The translations under genes and the position numbers were made by a program. From Eledone cirrhosa (Eukaryota > Mollusca > Cephalopoda > Octopoda > Eledonidae): DNA of 64,000 nucleotides. The first letter of the stretch is position 1, and every line of letters begins with the position of its first letter. Where the stretch lies: the NCBI GenBank assembly GCA_964016885.1, contig OZ024741.1, forward strand, positions 31,292,716 to 31,356,715, in the 5' to 3' direction. Below, in pieces: positions 1 through 15,074 of this stretch. Under the pieces are notes generated by a model. The model did not search any database. It saw only the letters and a list, made by a program, of their open reading frames with translations, and was not told the origin of the DNA.

Positions 1-2673
1 ACCCATAGATACTGTAAGACACATATATACTGTAAGACACATATATACTGTAAGACACATATATACTGTAAGACACATATAGTACTGTAAGACACATAGA
101 TACTGTAAGACACATATATACTGTAAGACACATAGTATACTGTAAGGACACATATATACTGTAAGACACATACTATACTGTAAGACACATATATACTGTA
201 AGACACATATATACTGTAAGACACATATGATACTGTAAGGACACATATATTAACTGTAAGACACATATATACTGTAAGACACATATATATACTGTAAGAC
301 ACATATGATACTGTAAGACACATAGATACTGAAGACACATATATATACTGTAAGACACATATATACTGTAAGACACATATATACTGTAAGACACATATAT
401 ACTGTAAGACACATATTATACTGTAAGACACATATATACTGTAAGACACAAGATACTGTAAGACACATCGATAATGTAAGACACATATATACTGTAAGAC
501 ACATATATACTGTAAGACACATAGATACTGTAAGACACATATATACTGTAAGACACATAATATACTGTAAGACACATATATACTGTAAGAACACATATAT
601 ACTGTAAGACACATATATACTGTAAGACACATATATACTGTAAAGACACATATATACTGTAAGACACATATATACTGTAAGACACATATATACTGTAAGA
701 CACATATATACTGTAAGACACATATATACTGTAAGACACATATATACTGTAAGACACATAGATACTGTAAGACACATAGATACTGTAAGACACATAGATA
801 CTGTAAGACACATATATACTGTAAGACACATATATACTGTAAGACATATATACTGTAAGACATATATACTGTAAGACACATATATACTGTAAGACACATA
901 TATACTGTAAGACACATATATACTGTAAGACACATATATACTGTAAGACACATATATACTGTAAGACACATATATTACTGTAAGACACATATATTACTGT
1001 AAGACACATATATACTGTAAGACACATATATACTGTAAGACACATATATACTGTAAGACACATAGTATACTGTAAGACACATATATATACTGTAAGACAC
1101 ATAGATACTGTAAGACACATATAAACTCTAAGACACATATATATACTGTAAGACACATATATACTGTAAGACACATATATACTGTAAGACACTATATATA
1201 CTGTAAGACACATATATAACTGTAAGACACTATATACTGTAAGACACTATATATACTGTAAGACACATATATACTGTAAGACACATATATTACTGTAAGA
1301 CACATATATACTGTAAGACACATATACTGTAAGACACATATATACTGTAAGACACATATATACTGTAAGACACATAGATACTGTAAGACACATATATATA
1401 CTGTAAGACACATAGATACTGTAAGACTACATATATACTGTAAGACACATATATACTGTAAGACACATATATACTGTAAGACACATATATACTGTAAGAC
1501 ACATATATACTGTAAGACACATAGATACTGTAAGACACCATATATATACTGTAAGACACATAGATACTGTAAGACACATATATACTGTAAGACACATATA
1601 TACTGTAAGACACATATATACTGTAAGACACATATATACTGTAAGACACATATATACTGTAAGACACATAGATACTGTAAGACACATATATATACTGTAA
1701 GACACATAGATACTGTAAGACACATATATACTGTAAGACACATATATACTGTAAGACACATATATACTGTAAGACACATATATACTGTAAGACACATAGA
1801 TACTGTAAGACACATAGATACTGTAAGACACATATATACTGTAAGACACATAGATACTGTAAGACACATATATACTGTAAGACACATATATACTGTAAGA
1901 CACATATATTTACTGTAAGAAACATATATACTGTAAGACACATATATACTGTAAGACACATATATACTGTAAGGACACATATACTGTAAGACACATAGAT
2001 ACTGTAAGACACATATATACTGTAAGACACATAGATACTGTAAGACACATATATACTGTAAGACACATAATATACTGTAAGACACATATATACTGTAAGA
2101 CACATATATACTGTAAGACACATATATACTGTAAGACACATAGATACTGTAAGACACATATATATACTGTAAGACACATAGATACTGTAAGACACATAGA
2201 TACTGTAAGACACATAGATACTGTAAGACACATATATATACTGTAAGACACATAGATACTGTAAGACACATATATACTGTAAGACACATATATACTGTAA
2301 GACACATATATACTGTAAGACACATATATACTGTAAGACACATATATACTGTAAGACACATATATACTGTAAGACACATTAATACTGTAAGACACATAGA
2401 TACTGTAAGACACATATATATACTGTAAGACACATAGATACTGTAAGACACATATATACTGTAAGACACATATATACTGTAAGACACATATATACTGTAA
2501 GACACATATATACTGTAAGACACATATATACTGTAAAGACACATATATACTGTAAGACACATATATACTGTAAGACACATATATACTGTAAGACACATAT
2601 ATACTGTAAGACACATAGATACTGTAAGACACATATATATACTGTAAGACACATAGATACTGTAAGACACATA

Positions 2674-2962
2674 GATACTGTAAGACACATATATACTGTA
2701 AGACACATATATACTGTAAGACACATATATACTGTAAGACACATATATACTGTAAGACACATATATACTGTAAGACACATATATACTGTAAGACACATAT
2801 ATACTGTAAGACACATATATACTGTAAGACACATATATACTGTAAGACACATATATACTGTAAGACACATATATACTGTAAGACACATATATACTGTAAG
2901 ACACATATATACTGTAAGACACATATATACTGTAAGACACATATATACTGTAAGACACATAG
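2674..2962 (+). repeat. Homogeneous run of 15 plain monomers
   Basis: Between two GAT units 288 bp apart (16 x 18) lie 15 consecutive plain 18-bp monomers with no variant base. It is the longest uniform run I noticed and sits inside the otherwise noisy left subarray, so that subarray is not uniformly degraded. Confidence 0.85.
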
Positions 2963-4080
2963 ATACTGTAAGACACATATATACTGTAAGACACATATAT
3001 ACTGTAAGACACATATATACTGTAAGACACATATATACTGTAAGACACATAGATACTGTAAGACACATATATACTGTAAGACACATATATACTGTAAGAC
3101 ACATATATACTGTAAGACACATATATACTGTAAGACACATATATACTGTAAGACACATATATACTGTAAGACACATATATACTGTAAGACACATTATACT
3201 GTAAGGACACATATATACTGTAAGACACATATATACTGTAAGACACATATATACTGTAAGACACATAGATACTGTAAGACACATATATACTGTAAGACAC
3301 ATATATTACTGTAAGACACATATATACTGTAAGACACATATATACTGTAAGACACATTAGATACTGTAAGACACATATATACTGTAAGACACATATATAC
3401 TGTAAGACACATATATACTGTAAGACACATATATACTGTAAGACACATATATACTGTAAGACACATATATACTGTAAGACACGATATATACTGTAAGACA
3501 CATATATACTGTAAGACACATATATACTGTAAGACACGTATATATACTGTAAGACAACATATATACTGTAAGACACATATATATACTGTAAGACACATAT
3601 ATACTGTAAGACACATATATATACTGTAAGGACACATATATACTGTAAGACACATATATACTGTAAGACACATAGATACTGTAAGACACATATATACTGT
3701 AAGACACATAGATACTGTAAGACACATATATACTGTAAGACACATTATATACTGTAAGACACATATATACTGTAAGACACATATATACTGTAAGACACAT
3801 ATATACTGTAAGACACATAGATACTGTAAGACACATATATATACTGTAAGACACATAGATACTGTAAGACACATATATACTGTAAGACACATATATACTG
3901 TAAGACACATATATACTGTAAGACACATATATACTGTAAGACACATAGATACTGTAAGACACATAGATACTGTAAGACACATATATTACTGTAAGACACA
4001 TAGATACTGTAAGACACATATATACTGTAAGACACATATATACTGTAAGACACATATATACTGTAAGACACATATATTAC

Positions 4081-4150
4081 TGTAAGACACATATATAACT
4101 GTAAGACAATATACTGTAGACCATATATATAGTAAGCACATATATACTGT
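4081..4150 (+). repeat. Cluster of degenerate monomers
   Basis: Several adjacent units are damaged: an extra A before CTG (ATATAACTG), a unit shortened to GACAATATACTG, loss of AA in CTGTAGACC, and one unit lacking the ACTG core (ATATATAGTAAGCAC). It is the most degraded stretch in the window. The repeat remains recognisable on both sides and no foreign sequence is inserted. Confidence 0.8.
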
Positions 4151-7100
4151 AAGACACATATATTACTGTAAGACACATATATACTGTAAGACACATATAT
4201 ACTGTAAGACACTATATACTGTAAGACACATAGTATACTGTAAGACACATATATACTTTAAGACACATAGATACTGTAAGACACATATATACTGTAAGAC
4301 ACATATATATACTGTAAGACACATATATACTGTAAGACACATATATACTGTAAGACACGTATATATACTGTAAGACACATATATACTGTAAGACACATAT
4401 ATACTGTAAGACACAGTATATATACTGTAAGACACATATATACTGTAAGACACATATATTACTGTAAGACACATATATACTGTAAGACACATATTACTGT
4501 AAGACACATATATACTGTAAGACACATATATACTGTAAGACACATAGATACTGTAAGACACATATATACTGTAAGACACATATATACTGTAAGACACATA
4601 TATACTGTAAGACACTATATATACTGTAAGACACATATATACTGTAAGACACATATATACTGTAAGACACATATATACTGTAAGACACATAGATACTGTA
4701 AGACACATATATATACTGTAAGACACATAGATACTGTAAGACACATATATACTGTAAGACACATATATACTGTAAGACACATATATACTGTAAGACACAT
4801 ATTATACTGGTAAGACACATATATACTGTAAGACACATAGATACTGTAAGACACATATATACTGTAAGACACATAGATACTGTAAGACACATATATACTG
4901 TAAGACACATATATACTGTAAGACACATATATACTGTAAGACACATATATTACTGTAAGACACATATATACTGTAAGACACATATATACTGTAAGACACA
5001 TATATACTGTAAGACACATAGATACTGTAAGACACATATATACTGTAAGACACATATATACTGTAAGACACATATATACTGTAAGACACATATATACTGT
5101 AAGACACATATATTACTGTAAGACACATATATACTGTAAGACACGTAGATACTGTAAGACACATAGATACTGTAAGACACATATATACTGTAAGACACAT
5201 AGATACTGTAAGACACATAGATACTGTAAGACACATATATACTGTAAGACACATATATACTGTAAGACACATATATACTGTAAGACACATAATACTGTAA
5301 GACACATAGATACTGTAAGACACATGGTATACTGTAAGACACATATATACTGTAAGACACATAGATACTGTAAGACACATATATACTGTAAGACACATAT
5401 ATATACTGTAAGACACATATATACTGTAAGACACATATATACTGTAAGACACATATATACTGTAAGACACATAGTATACTGTAAAGACACTATATACTGT
5501 AAGACACATATATACTGTAAGACACATAGATACTGTAAGACACTATATATACTGTAAGACACATATATACTGTAAGACACATATATACTGTAAGACACAT
5601 ATATACTGTAAGGACACATAGATACTGTAAGACACATATATACTGTAAGACACATATATACTGTAAGACACATATATACTGTAAGACACATATATACTGT
5701 AAGACACATATATACTGTAAGACACATATATACTGTAAGACACATATATACTGTAAGACACATATATACTGTAAGACACATATATACTGTAAGAGCACAT
5801 ATATACTGTAAGACACATATATACTGTAAGACACATATATACTGTAAGACACATATATACTGTAAGACACATATATACTGTAAGACACATATATACTGTA
5901 AGACACATATATACTGTAAGACACATATATACTGTAAGACACATATATACTGTAAGACACATAGATACTGTAAGACACATATATACTGTAAGACACGGAT
6001 ATATACTGTAAGACACATATATACTGTAAGACACATATATACTGTAAGACACATATATACTGTAAGACACATATATACTGTAAGACACATATATTACTGT
6101 AAGACACATATATACTGTAAGGACACATATATACTGTAAGACACATATACTGTAAGACACATATATACTGTAAGACACATATATACTGTAAGACACATAT
6201 ATACTGTAGACATATATACTGTAAGACACATATATACTGTAAGACACATATATACTGTAAGACACATAGATACTGTAAGACACATATATATACTGTAAGA
6301 CACATATTACTGTAAGACATATATACTGTAAGACACATATATACTGTAAGACACATATATATACTGTAAGACACATATATACTGTAAGACACATATATAC
6401 TGTAAGACACATATATACTGTAAGACACATATATACTGTAAGACACATATATACTGTAAGACACATATATACTGTAAGACACATATATACTGTAAGACAC
6501 ATATATACTGTAAGACACATATATACTGTAAGACACATATATACTGTAAGACACATATATACTGTAAGACACATAATACTGTAAGACACTATATACTGTA
6601 AGACACATAATACTGTAAGACACATATATACTGTAAGACACATATATACTGTAAGACACATATATACTGTAAGACACATATATACTGTAAGACACATAGA
6701 TACTGTAAGACACATATATATACTGTAAGACACATAGATACTGTAAGACACATATATACTGTAAGACACATATATACTGTAAGACACATATATACTGTAA
6801 GACACATATATACTGTAAGACACATATATACTGTAAGACACATATATACTGTAAGACACATATATACTGTAAGACACATATATACTGTAAGACACATATA
6901 TACTGTAAGACACATATATACTGTAAGACACATATATACTGTAAGACACATATATACTGTAAGACACATAGTATACTGTAAGACACATATATACTGTAAG
7001 ACACATAGATACTGTAAGACACATATATATACTGTAAGACACATAGATACTGTAAGACACACTATATACTGTAAGACACATATATATACTGTAAGACACA

Positions 7101-7979
7101 TATATACTGTAAGACACATATATACTGTAAGACACATATATACTGTAAGACACATATATACTGTAAGACACATATATACTGTAAGACACGATATATACTG
7201 TAAGACACATATATACTGTAAGACACATATATACTGTAAGACACATATTATACTGTAAGACACATATATACTGTAAGACACATATATACTGTAAGGACAC
7301 ATATATACTGTAAGACACATAGATACTGTAAGACAAATATATATACTGTAAGACACATAGATACTGTAAGACACATATATACTGTAAGACACATATATAT
7401 ACTGTAAGACACATATATACTGTAAGACACATATATACTGTAAGACACTTATATACTGTAAGACACATAGATACTGTAAGACACATATATACTGTAAGAC
7501 ACATAGATACTGTAAGACACATATATACTGTAAGACACATATATATACTGTAAGACACATATATACTGTAAGACACATATATACTGTAAGACACATATAT
7601 ACTGTAAGACACATATATACTGTAAGACACATATATATACTGTAAGACACATAGATACTGTAAGACACATATATACTGTAAGACACATATATACTGTAAG
7701 ACACATATATACTGTAAGACACATAATACTGTAAGACACATAGATACTGTAAGACACATATATACTGTAAGACACATATATATACTGTAAGACACATAGA
7801 TACTGTAAGACACATATATACTGTAAGACACATATATACTGTAAGACACATATATACTGTAAGACACATATATATACTGTAAGACACATAATACTGTAAG
7901 ACACATATATACTGTAAGACACATATATACTGTAAGACACATAGATACTGTAAGACACATATATACTGTAAGACACATA

Positions 7980-8500
7980 TATACTGTAGACACTAGATAC
8001 TGTAAGACACATCTATACTGTAAGACACATATATACTGTAAGACACATATATACTGTAAGACACATAGATACTGTAAGACACATATATACTGTAAGACAC
8101 ATAGATACTGTAAGACACATATATACTGTAAGACACATATATACTGTAAGACACATATACTGTAAGACACATATATACTGTAAGACACATATATACCGTA
8201 AGACACATATATACTGTAAGACACATATATTACTGTAAGACACATATATACTGTAAGACACATATATACTGTAAGGACACATATATACTGTAAGACACAT
8301 ATATACTGTAGACACATATATACTGTAAGACATATATATACTGTAAGACACATTATATACTGTAAGACACATATATACTGTAAGACACATATATACTGTA
8401 AGACACATAGATACTGTAAGACACATATATACTGTAAGACACATATATATACTGTAAGACACATATATACTGTAAGACTTACATAACTATACTGTAAGAC
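7980..8500 (+). repeat. Second patch of damaged units
   Basis: Shortened or altered units are scattered here: CTGTAGACACTAG near 7,986, a 16-bp unit near 8,155, CTGTAGACAC near 8,309 and the odd unit GACTTACATAACTATAC near 8,476. A similar truncated unit, CTGTAACACTAG, lies just beyond the patch near 8,731. All remain derivable from the monomer by small changes. Confidence 0.7.
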
Positions 8501-9550
8501 ACATATATACTGTAAGACACATATATACTGTAAGACACATATATACTGTAAGACACATATATACTGTAAGACACATATATACTGTAAGACACATATATAC
8601 TGTAAGACACATATATACTGTAAGACACATATATATACTGTAAGACACATATATACTGTAAGACACATATATACTGTAAGACACATATATACTGTAAGAC
8701 ACATATATACTGTAAGACACATATATACTGTAACACTAGATACTGTAAGACACATATATACTGTAAGACACATATATACTGTAAGACACATATATACTGT
8801 AAGACACATATATACTGTAAGACACATATATACTGTAAGACACATATATATACTGTAAGACACATATATACTGTAAGACAACTATATACTGTAAGACACA
8901 TATATATACTGTAAGACACATATATACTGTAAGACACATATATACTGTAAGACACATATATACTGTAAGACACATATATACTGTAAGACACATATATACT
9001 GTAAGACACATATATACTGTAAGACACAATATATACTGTAAGACACATATATACTGTAAGACACATAGATACTGTAAGACACATTATATACTGTAAGACA
9101 CATATATACTGTAAGACACATATATACTGTAAGACACATATATACTGTAAGACACATATATATACTGTAAGACACATATATACTGTAAGACACATATATA
9201 CTGTAAGACACATATATTACTGTAAGACACATATATACTGTAAGACACATATATACTGTAAGACACATATATACTGTAAGACACATATATACTGTAAGAC
9301 ACATATATACTGTAAGACACATATATACTGTTAAGACACATATATACTGTAAGACACATATATACTGTAAGACACATATATACTGTAAGACACATATATA
9401 CTGTAAGACACATAGATACTGTAAGACACATAGATACTGTAAGACACATATATATACTGTAAGACACATAGCTACTGTAAGACACATATATACTGTAAGA
9501 CACATATATACTGTAAGACACATATATACTGTAAGACACATATATTTACT

Positions 9551-12312
9551 GTAAGACACATATATACTGTAAGACACATATATTTACTGTAAGACACATA
9601 TATACTGTAAGACACATATATACTGTAAGACACATAGATACTGTAAGACACATGGTTACTGTAAGACACATATATATACTGTAAGACACATAGATACTGT
9701 AAGACACATATATACTGTAAGACACATATATATACTGTAAGACACATATATACTGTAAGACACATAGATACTGTAAGACACATAGATACTGTAAGACACA
9801 TGTATACTGTAAGACACATATATACTGTAAGACACATATATACTGTAAGACACATAGATACTGTAAGACACATATATATACTGTAAGACACATATATACT
9901 GTAAGACACATATATACTGTAAGACACATATATACTGTAAGACACATATATATACTGTAAGACACATATATACTGTAAGACACATATATACTGTAAGACA
10001 CATATATACTGTAAGACACATATATACTGTAAGACACATATATACTGTAAGACACATAGATACTGTAAGACACATATATACTGTAAGACACATATATACT
10101 GTAAGACACGTATATATACTGTAAGAGACATATATACTGTAAGACACATATATACTGTAAGACACATATATACTGTAAGACACATAGATACTGTAAGACA
10201 CATATATACTGTAAGACACATATATACTGTAAGACACATATATACTGTAAGACACATATATACCGTAAGACACATATATACTGTAAGACACATATATACT
10301 GTAAGACACATATATACTGTAAGACACGTATATATACTGTAAGACACATATATACTGTAAGACACATAGATACTGTAAGACACATATATATACTGTAAGA
10401 CACATATATACTGTAAGACACATATTTACTGTAAGACACATATATACTGTAAGACACATATATATTGTAAGACACATATATACAGTAAGACACATATATA
10501 CTGTAAGACACATATATACTGTAAGACACATATATTTACTGTAAGACACATATATACTGTAAGACACATATATACTGTAAGACACATAGATACTGTAAGA
10601 CACATAGATACTGTAAGACACATATATATACTGTAAGACACATAGATACTGTAAGACATATATACTGTAAGACACATATATACTGTAAGACACATATATA
10701 TACTGTAAGACACATATATACTGTAAGATACATCTATACTGTAAGATACATCTATACTGTAAGACACATATATACTGTAAGACACATATATACTGTAAGA
10801 CACATATATACTGTAAGACACATATATATACGGTAAGACACATATATACTGTAAGACACATATATACTGTTAGACACATATATATACTGTAAGACACATA
10901 TATACTGTAAGACACATATATACTGTAAGACACATATATACTGTAAGACACATATATACTGTAAGACACATATATACTGTAAGACACATAGATACTGTAA
11001 GACACATATATACTGTAAGACACATATATACTGGAAGACACATAGATACTGTAAGACACATATATATACTGTAAGACACATAGATACTGTAAGACACATA
11101 TATACTGTAAGACACATATATATTGTAAGACATATATATTGTAAGACACATATATACTGTAAGACACATAGATACTGTAAGACACATATATACTGTAAGA
11201 CACATATATATACTGTAAGACACATATATACTGTAAGACACATATATATAGTAAGACACATATATACTGTAAGACACATATATTTACTGTAAGACACATA
11301 TATACTGTAAGACACATATATACTGTAAGACACATATATACTGTAAGACACATAGATACTGTAAGACACATATATATACTGTAAGACACATAGATACTGT
11401 AAGACACCTATAAACTCTAAGACACATATATATACTGTAAGACACATATATACTGTAAGACACATATATACTGTAAAACACGTATATATAGTGTAAGACA
11501 CATATATACTGTAAGACACATATATACTGTAAGACACGTATATATACTGTAAGACACATATATACTGTAAGACACATATATTTACTGTAAGACACATATA
11601 TACTGTAAGACACATATACTGTAAGACACATATATACTGTAAGACACATATATACTGTAAGACACATAGATACTGTAAGACACATATATATACTGTAAGA
11701 CACATAGATACTGTAAGACACATATATACTGTAAGACACATATATATACTGTAAGACACATATATACTGTAAGACACATATATACTGTAAGACACATATA
11801 TACTGTAAGACACATAGATACTGTAAGACACATATATATACTGTAAGACACATAGATACTGTAAGACACATATATACTGTAAGACACATATATATACTGT
11901 AAGACACATATATACTGTAAGACACATATATACTGTAAGACACATATATACTGTAAGACACATAGATACTGTAAGACACATATATATACTGTAAGACACA
12001 TAGATACTGTAAGACACATATATACTGTAAGACACATATATACTGTAAGACACATATATATTGTAAGACACATATAAACTGTAAGACACATAGATACTGT
12101 AAGACACATAGATACTGTAAGACACATATATATACTGTAAGACACATAGATACTGTAAGACACATATATACTGTAAGACACATATATACTGTAAGACACA
12201 TATATACTGTAAGACACATATATTTACTTTAAGACACATATATACTGTAAGACACATATATACTGTAAGACACATATATACTGTAAGACACATAGATACT
12301 GTAAGACACATA
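9551..12312 (+). repeat. HOR block A, copy 1
   Basis: About 2.76 kb whose ordered rare variants recur exactly 5,524 bp downstream: TTTA at 9,583, GGTT at 9,654, TTTA near 10,425, ACAGTAAG near 10,492, two adjacent GATACATC units near 10,729 and 10,747, ACGG at 10,831, GTTAG at 10,869, two TATTGTAAG units near 11,120-11,140, CCTATAAACTCTAAG near 11,408, TAAAACACG near 11,476 and TTTACTTTAAG near 12,223. Similarity to the downstream copy stops near 12,312, where this copy continues with plain units and the twin has a second GAT unit and TAATACAC. The variant order matches throughout the parts I compared. Confidence 0.9.
10421..10880 (+). repeat. Marker cassette 2, copy 1 (long form)
   Basis: A fixed run of variants: CATATTTACTG, then TATTGTAAG, ACAGTAAG, TTTA, a GAT-rich stretch, two GATACATC units, ACGG and GTTAG. 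This long form has four monomers (72 bp) upstream of the GATACATC pair that the copies at 21.7, 26.6 and 29.5 kb lack. Confidence 0.88.
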
Positions 12313-12360
12313 TATACTGTAAGACACATATATACTGTAAGACACATAGATACTGTAAGA

Positions 12361-12850
12361 CACATCTATACTGTAAGACACATATATGCTGTAAGACATA
12401 TATATACTGTAAGACACATAGATACTGTAAGACACATATATACTGTAAGACACATAGATACTGTAAGACACATAGATACTGTAAGACACATATATACTGT
12501 AAGACACATATATACTGTAAGACACATATATACTGTAAGACACATATATACCGTAAGACACATATATACTGTAAGACACATATATACTGTAAGACACATA
12601 TATACTGTAAGACACATATATACTGTAAGACACATTTATACTGTAAGACACATATATACTGTAAGACACATATATACTGTAAGACATATATATACTGGAA
12701 GACACATATATATACTGTAAGACACATATATACTGTAAGACACATCTATACTGTAAGACACATAGATACTGTAAGCCACATATATACTGTAAGACACATA
12801 TATATACTGTAAGACACATATATACTGTAAGATACATCTATACTGTAAGA
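12361..12850 (+). repeat. Marker cassette 1 (GCTG cassette), copy 1
   Basis: About 490 bp with the variant order ACATCTATACTG, TATGCTG (12,388), GACATATATATACTG, four GAT units, TACCGTAAG, CATTTATACTG, CTGGAAG, ACATCTATACTG, TAAGCCAC and GATACATC (12,831). This ordered set makes it the best yardstick for counting HOR copies in the 12-49 kb interval. Confidence 0.9.
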
Positions 12851-13502
12851 CACATAGATACTGTAAGACACATATATACTGTAAGACACATATATACTGT
12901 AAGACACATATATACTGTAAGACACATATATATACTGTAAGACACATATATACTGTAAGACACATATATACTGTTAGACACATATATATACTGTAAGACA
13001 CATATATACTGTAAGACACATATATACTGTAAGACACATATATACTGTAAGACACATATATACTGTAAGACACATATATACTGTAAGACACATAGATACT
13101 GTAAGACACATATATACTGTAAGACACATATATACTGTAAGACACATAGATACTGTAAGACACATATATATACTGTAAGACACATAGATACTCTAAGGCA
13201 CATATATATACTGTAAGACACATAGATACTGTAAGACACCTATATACTCTAAGACACATATATATACTGTAAGACACATATATACTGTAAGACACATATA
13301 TACTGTAAGACACGTATATATACTGTAAGACACATATATACTGTAAGACACATATATACTGTAAGACACGTATATATACTGTAAGACAAATATATACTGT
13401 AAGACACATATATTTACTGTAAGACACATATATACTGTAAGACACATATATACTGTAAGACACATATATACTGTAAGACACATATATACTGTAAGACACA
13501 TA

Positions 13503-13690
13503 GATACTGTAAGACACATATATATACTGTAAGACACATAGATACTGTAAGACACATATATACTGTAAGACACATATATATACTGTAAGACACATATATA
13601 CTGTAAGACACATATATACTGTAAGACACATATATACTGTAAGACACATAGATACTGTAAGACACATATATATACTGTAAGACACATATA
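13503..13690 (+). repeat. Example of the 148-bp intermediate pattern
   Basis: GAT units fall at 13,503 and 13,541 (38 bp apart), with the next at 13,651 (110 bp further). The pattern is GAT, 20-bp unit, GAT, plain, 20-bp unit, three plain: eight units, 148 bp. The same 38/110 spacing appears at 14,389, 14,427, 14,537 and 14,575, and again near 19,230, 24,310, 32,360, 38,030 and elsewhere within HOR copies. Confidence 0.75.
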
Positions 13691-15074
13691 TACTGTAAGA
13701 CACATATATACTGTAAGACACATATATACTGTAAGACACATATATATTGTAAGACACATATATACTGTAAGACACATAGATACTGTAAGACACATAGATA
13801 CTGTAAGACACATATATATACTGTAAGACACATAGCTACTGTAAGACACATATATACTGTAAGACACATATATACTGTAAGACACATATATACTGTAAGA
13901 CACATATATTTACTGTAAGACACATATATACTGTAAGACACATATATACTGTAAGACACATATATATAGTAAGACACATATATACTGTAAGACACATATA
14001 TTTACTGTAAGACACATATATACTGTAAGACACATATATACTGTAAGACACATATATACTGTAAGACACATAGATACTGTAAGGCACATATATATACTTT
14101 AAGACACATAGATACTGTAAGACACCTATATACTCTAAGACACATATATATACTGTAAGACACATATATACTGTAAGACACATATATACTGTAAGACACG
14201 TATATATACTGTAAGACACATATATACTGTAAGACACATATATACTGTAAGACACGTATATATACTGTAAGACAAATATATACTGTAAGACACATATATT
14301 TACTGTAAGACACATATATACTGTAAGACACATATATACTGTAAGACACATATATACTGTAAGACACATATATACTGTAAGACACATAGATACTGTAAGA
14401 CACATATATATACTGTAAGACACATAGATACTGTAAGACACATATATACTGTAAGACACATATATATACTGTAAGACACATATATACTGTAAGACACATA
14501 TATACTGTAAGACACATATATACTGTAAGACACATAGATACTGTAAGACACATATATATACTGTAAGACACATAGATACTGTAAGACACATATATACTGT
14601 AAGACACATATATACTGTAAGACACATATATATTGTAAGACACATATATACTGTAAGACACATAGATACTGTAAGACACATAGATACTGTAAGACACATA
14701 TATATACTGTAAGACACATAGATACTGTAAGACACATATATACTGTAAGACACATATATACTGTAAGACACATATATACTGTAAGACACATATATTTACT
14801 GTAAGACACATATATACTGTAAGACACATATATACTGTAAGACACATATATACTGTAAGACACATAGATACTGTAAGACACATAGATACTGTAAGACACA
14901 TATATATACTGTAAGACACATAGATACTGTAAGACACATATATACTGTAAGACACATATATACTGTAAGACACATATATACTGTAAGACACGTAGATACT
15001 GTAAGACACATAGATACTGTAAGACACATATATATACTGTAAGACACATAGATACTGTAAGACACATATATACT

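Larger units (their letters stand above)
1..9350 (+). repeat. Irregular left subarray without visible HORs
   Basis: Plain, GAT and 20-bp units alternate without a long period I can follow. The 18/20-bp register is broken again and again by single-base changes in length. Examples are an extra G giving TAAGGACAC (near 148, 238, 1,973, 3,204, 3,629, 5,611, 6,120, 8,274), loss of CA giving GACACTATATA (near 1,191 and 1,231), an extra A giving TAAAGACAC (near 641 and 2,534) and ATAGTATAC units. The last such break of this run is CTGTTAAG near 9,331. Variants that mark the HORs further right (GGTT, GCTG, ACGG, ACAG, GCC) are missing here. TTTA is almost absent, with one unit near 1,908. An ATAAACTCTAAG unit near 1,123 resembles the CTCTAAG units seen later. 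Either this is an old, diverged array edge or a stretch of lower consensus accuracy. Confidence 0.9.

Noticed and set aside
1123..1140. The CTCTAAG unit near 1,123 as a hidden HOR copy in the left subarray
   Set aside because: A single matching variant is present, but the neighbouring markers (CCTATA, CpG units, GGC unit) do not follow at the expected distances.
5324..5557. A 77-codon open frame on the plus strand
   Set aside because: It is made only of monomer translation (YCKTHI and IYTVRH). Two of three plus frames are open in the plain monomer, and 20-bp units soon shift them into the TAA frame.
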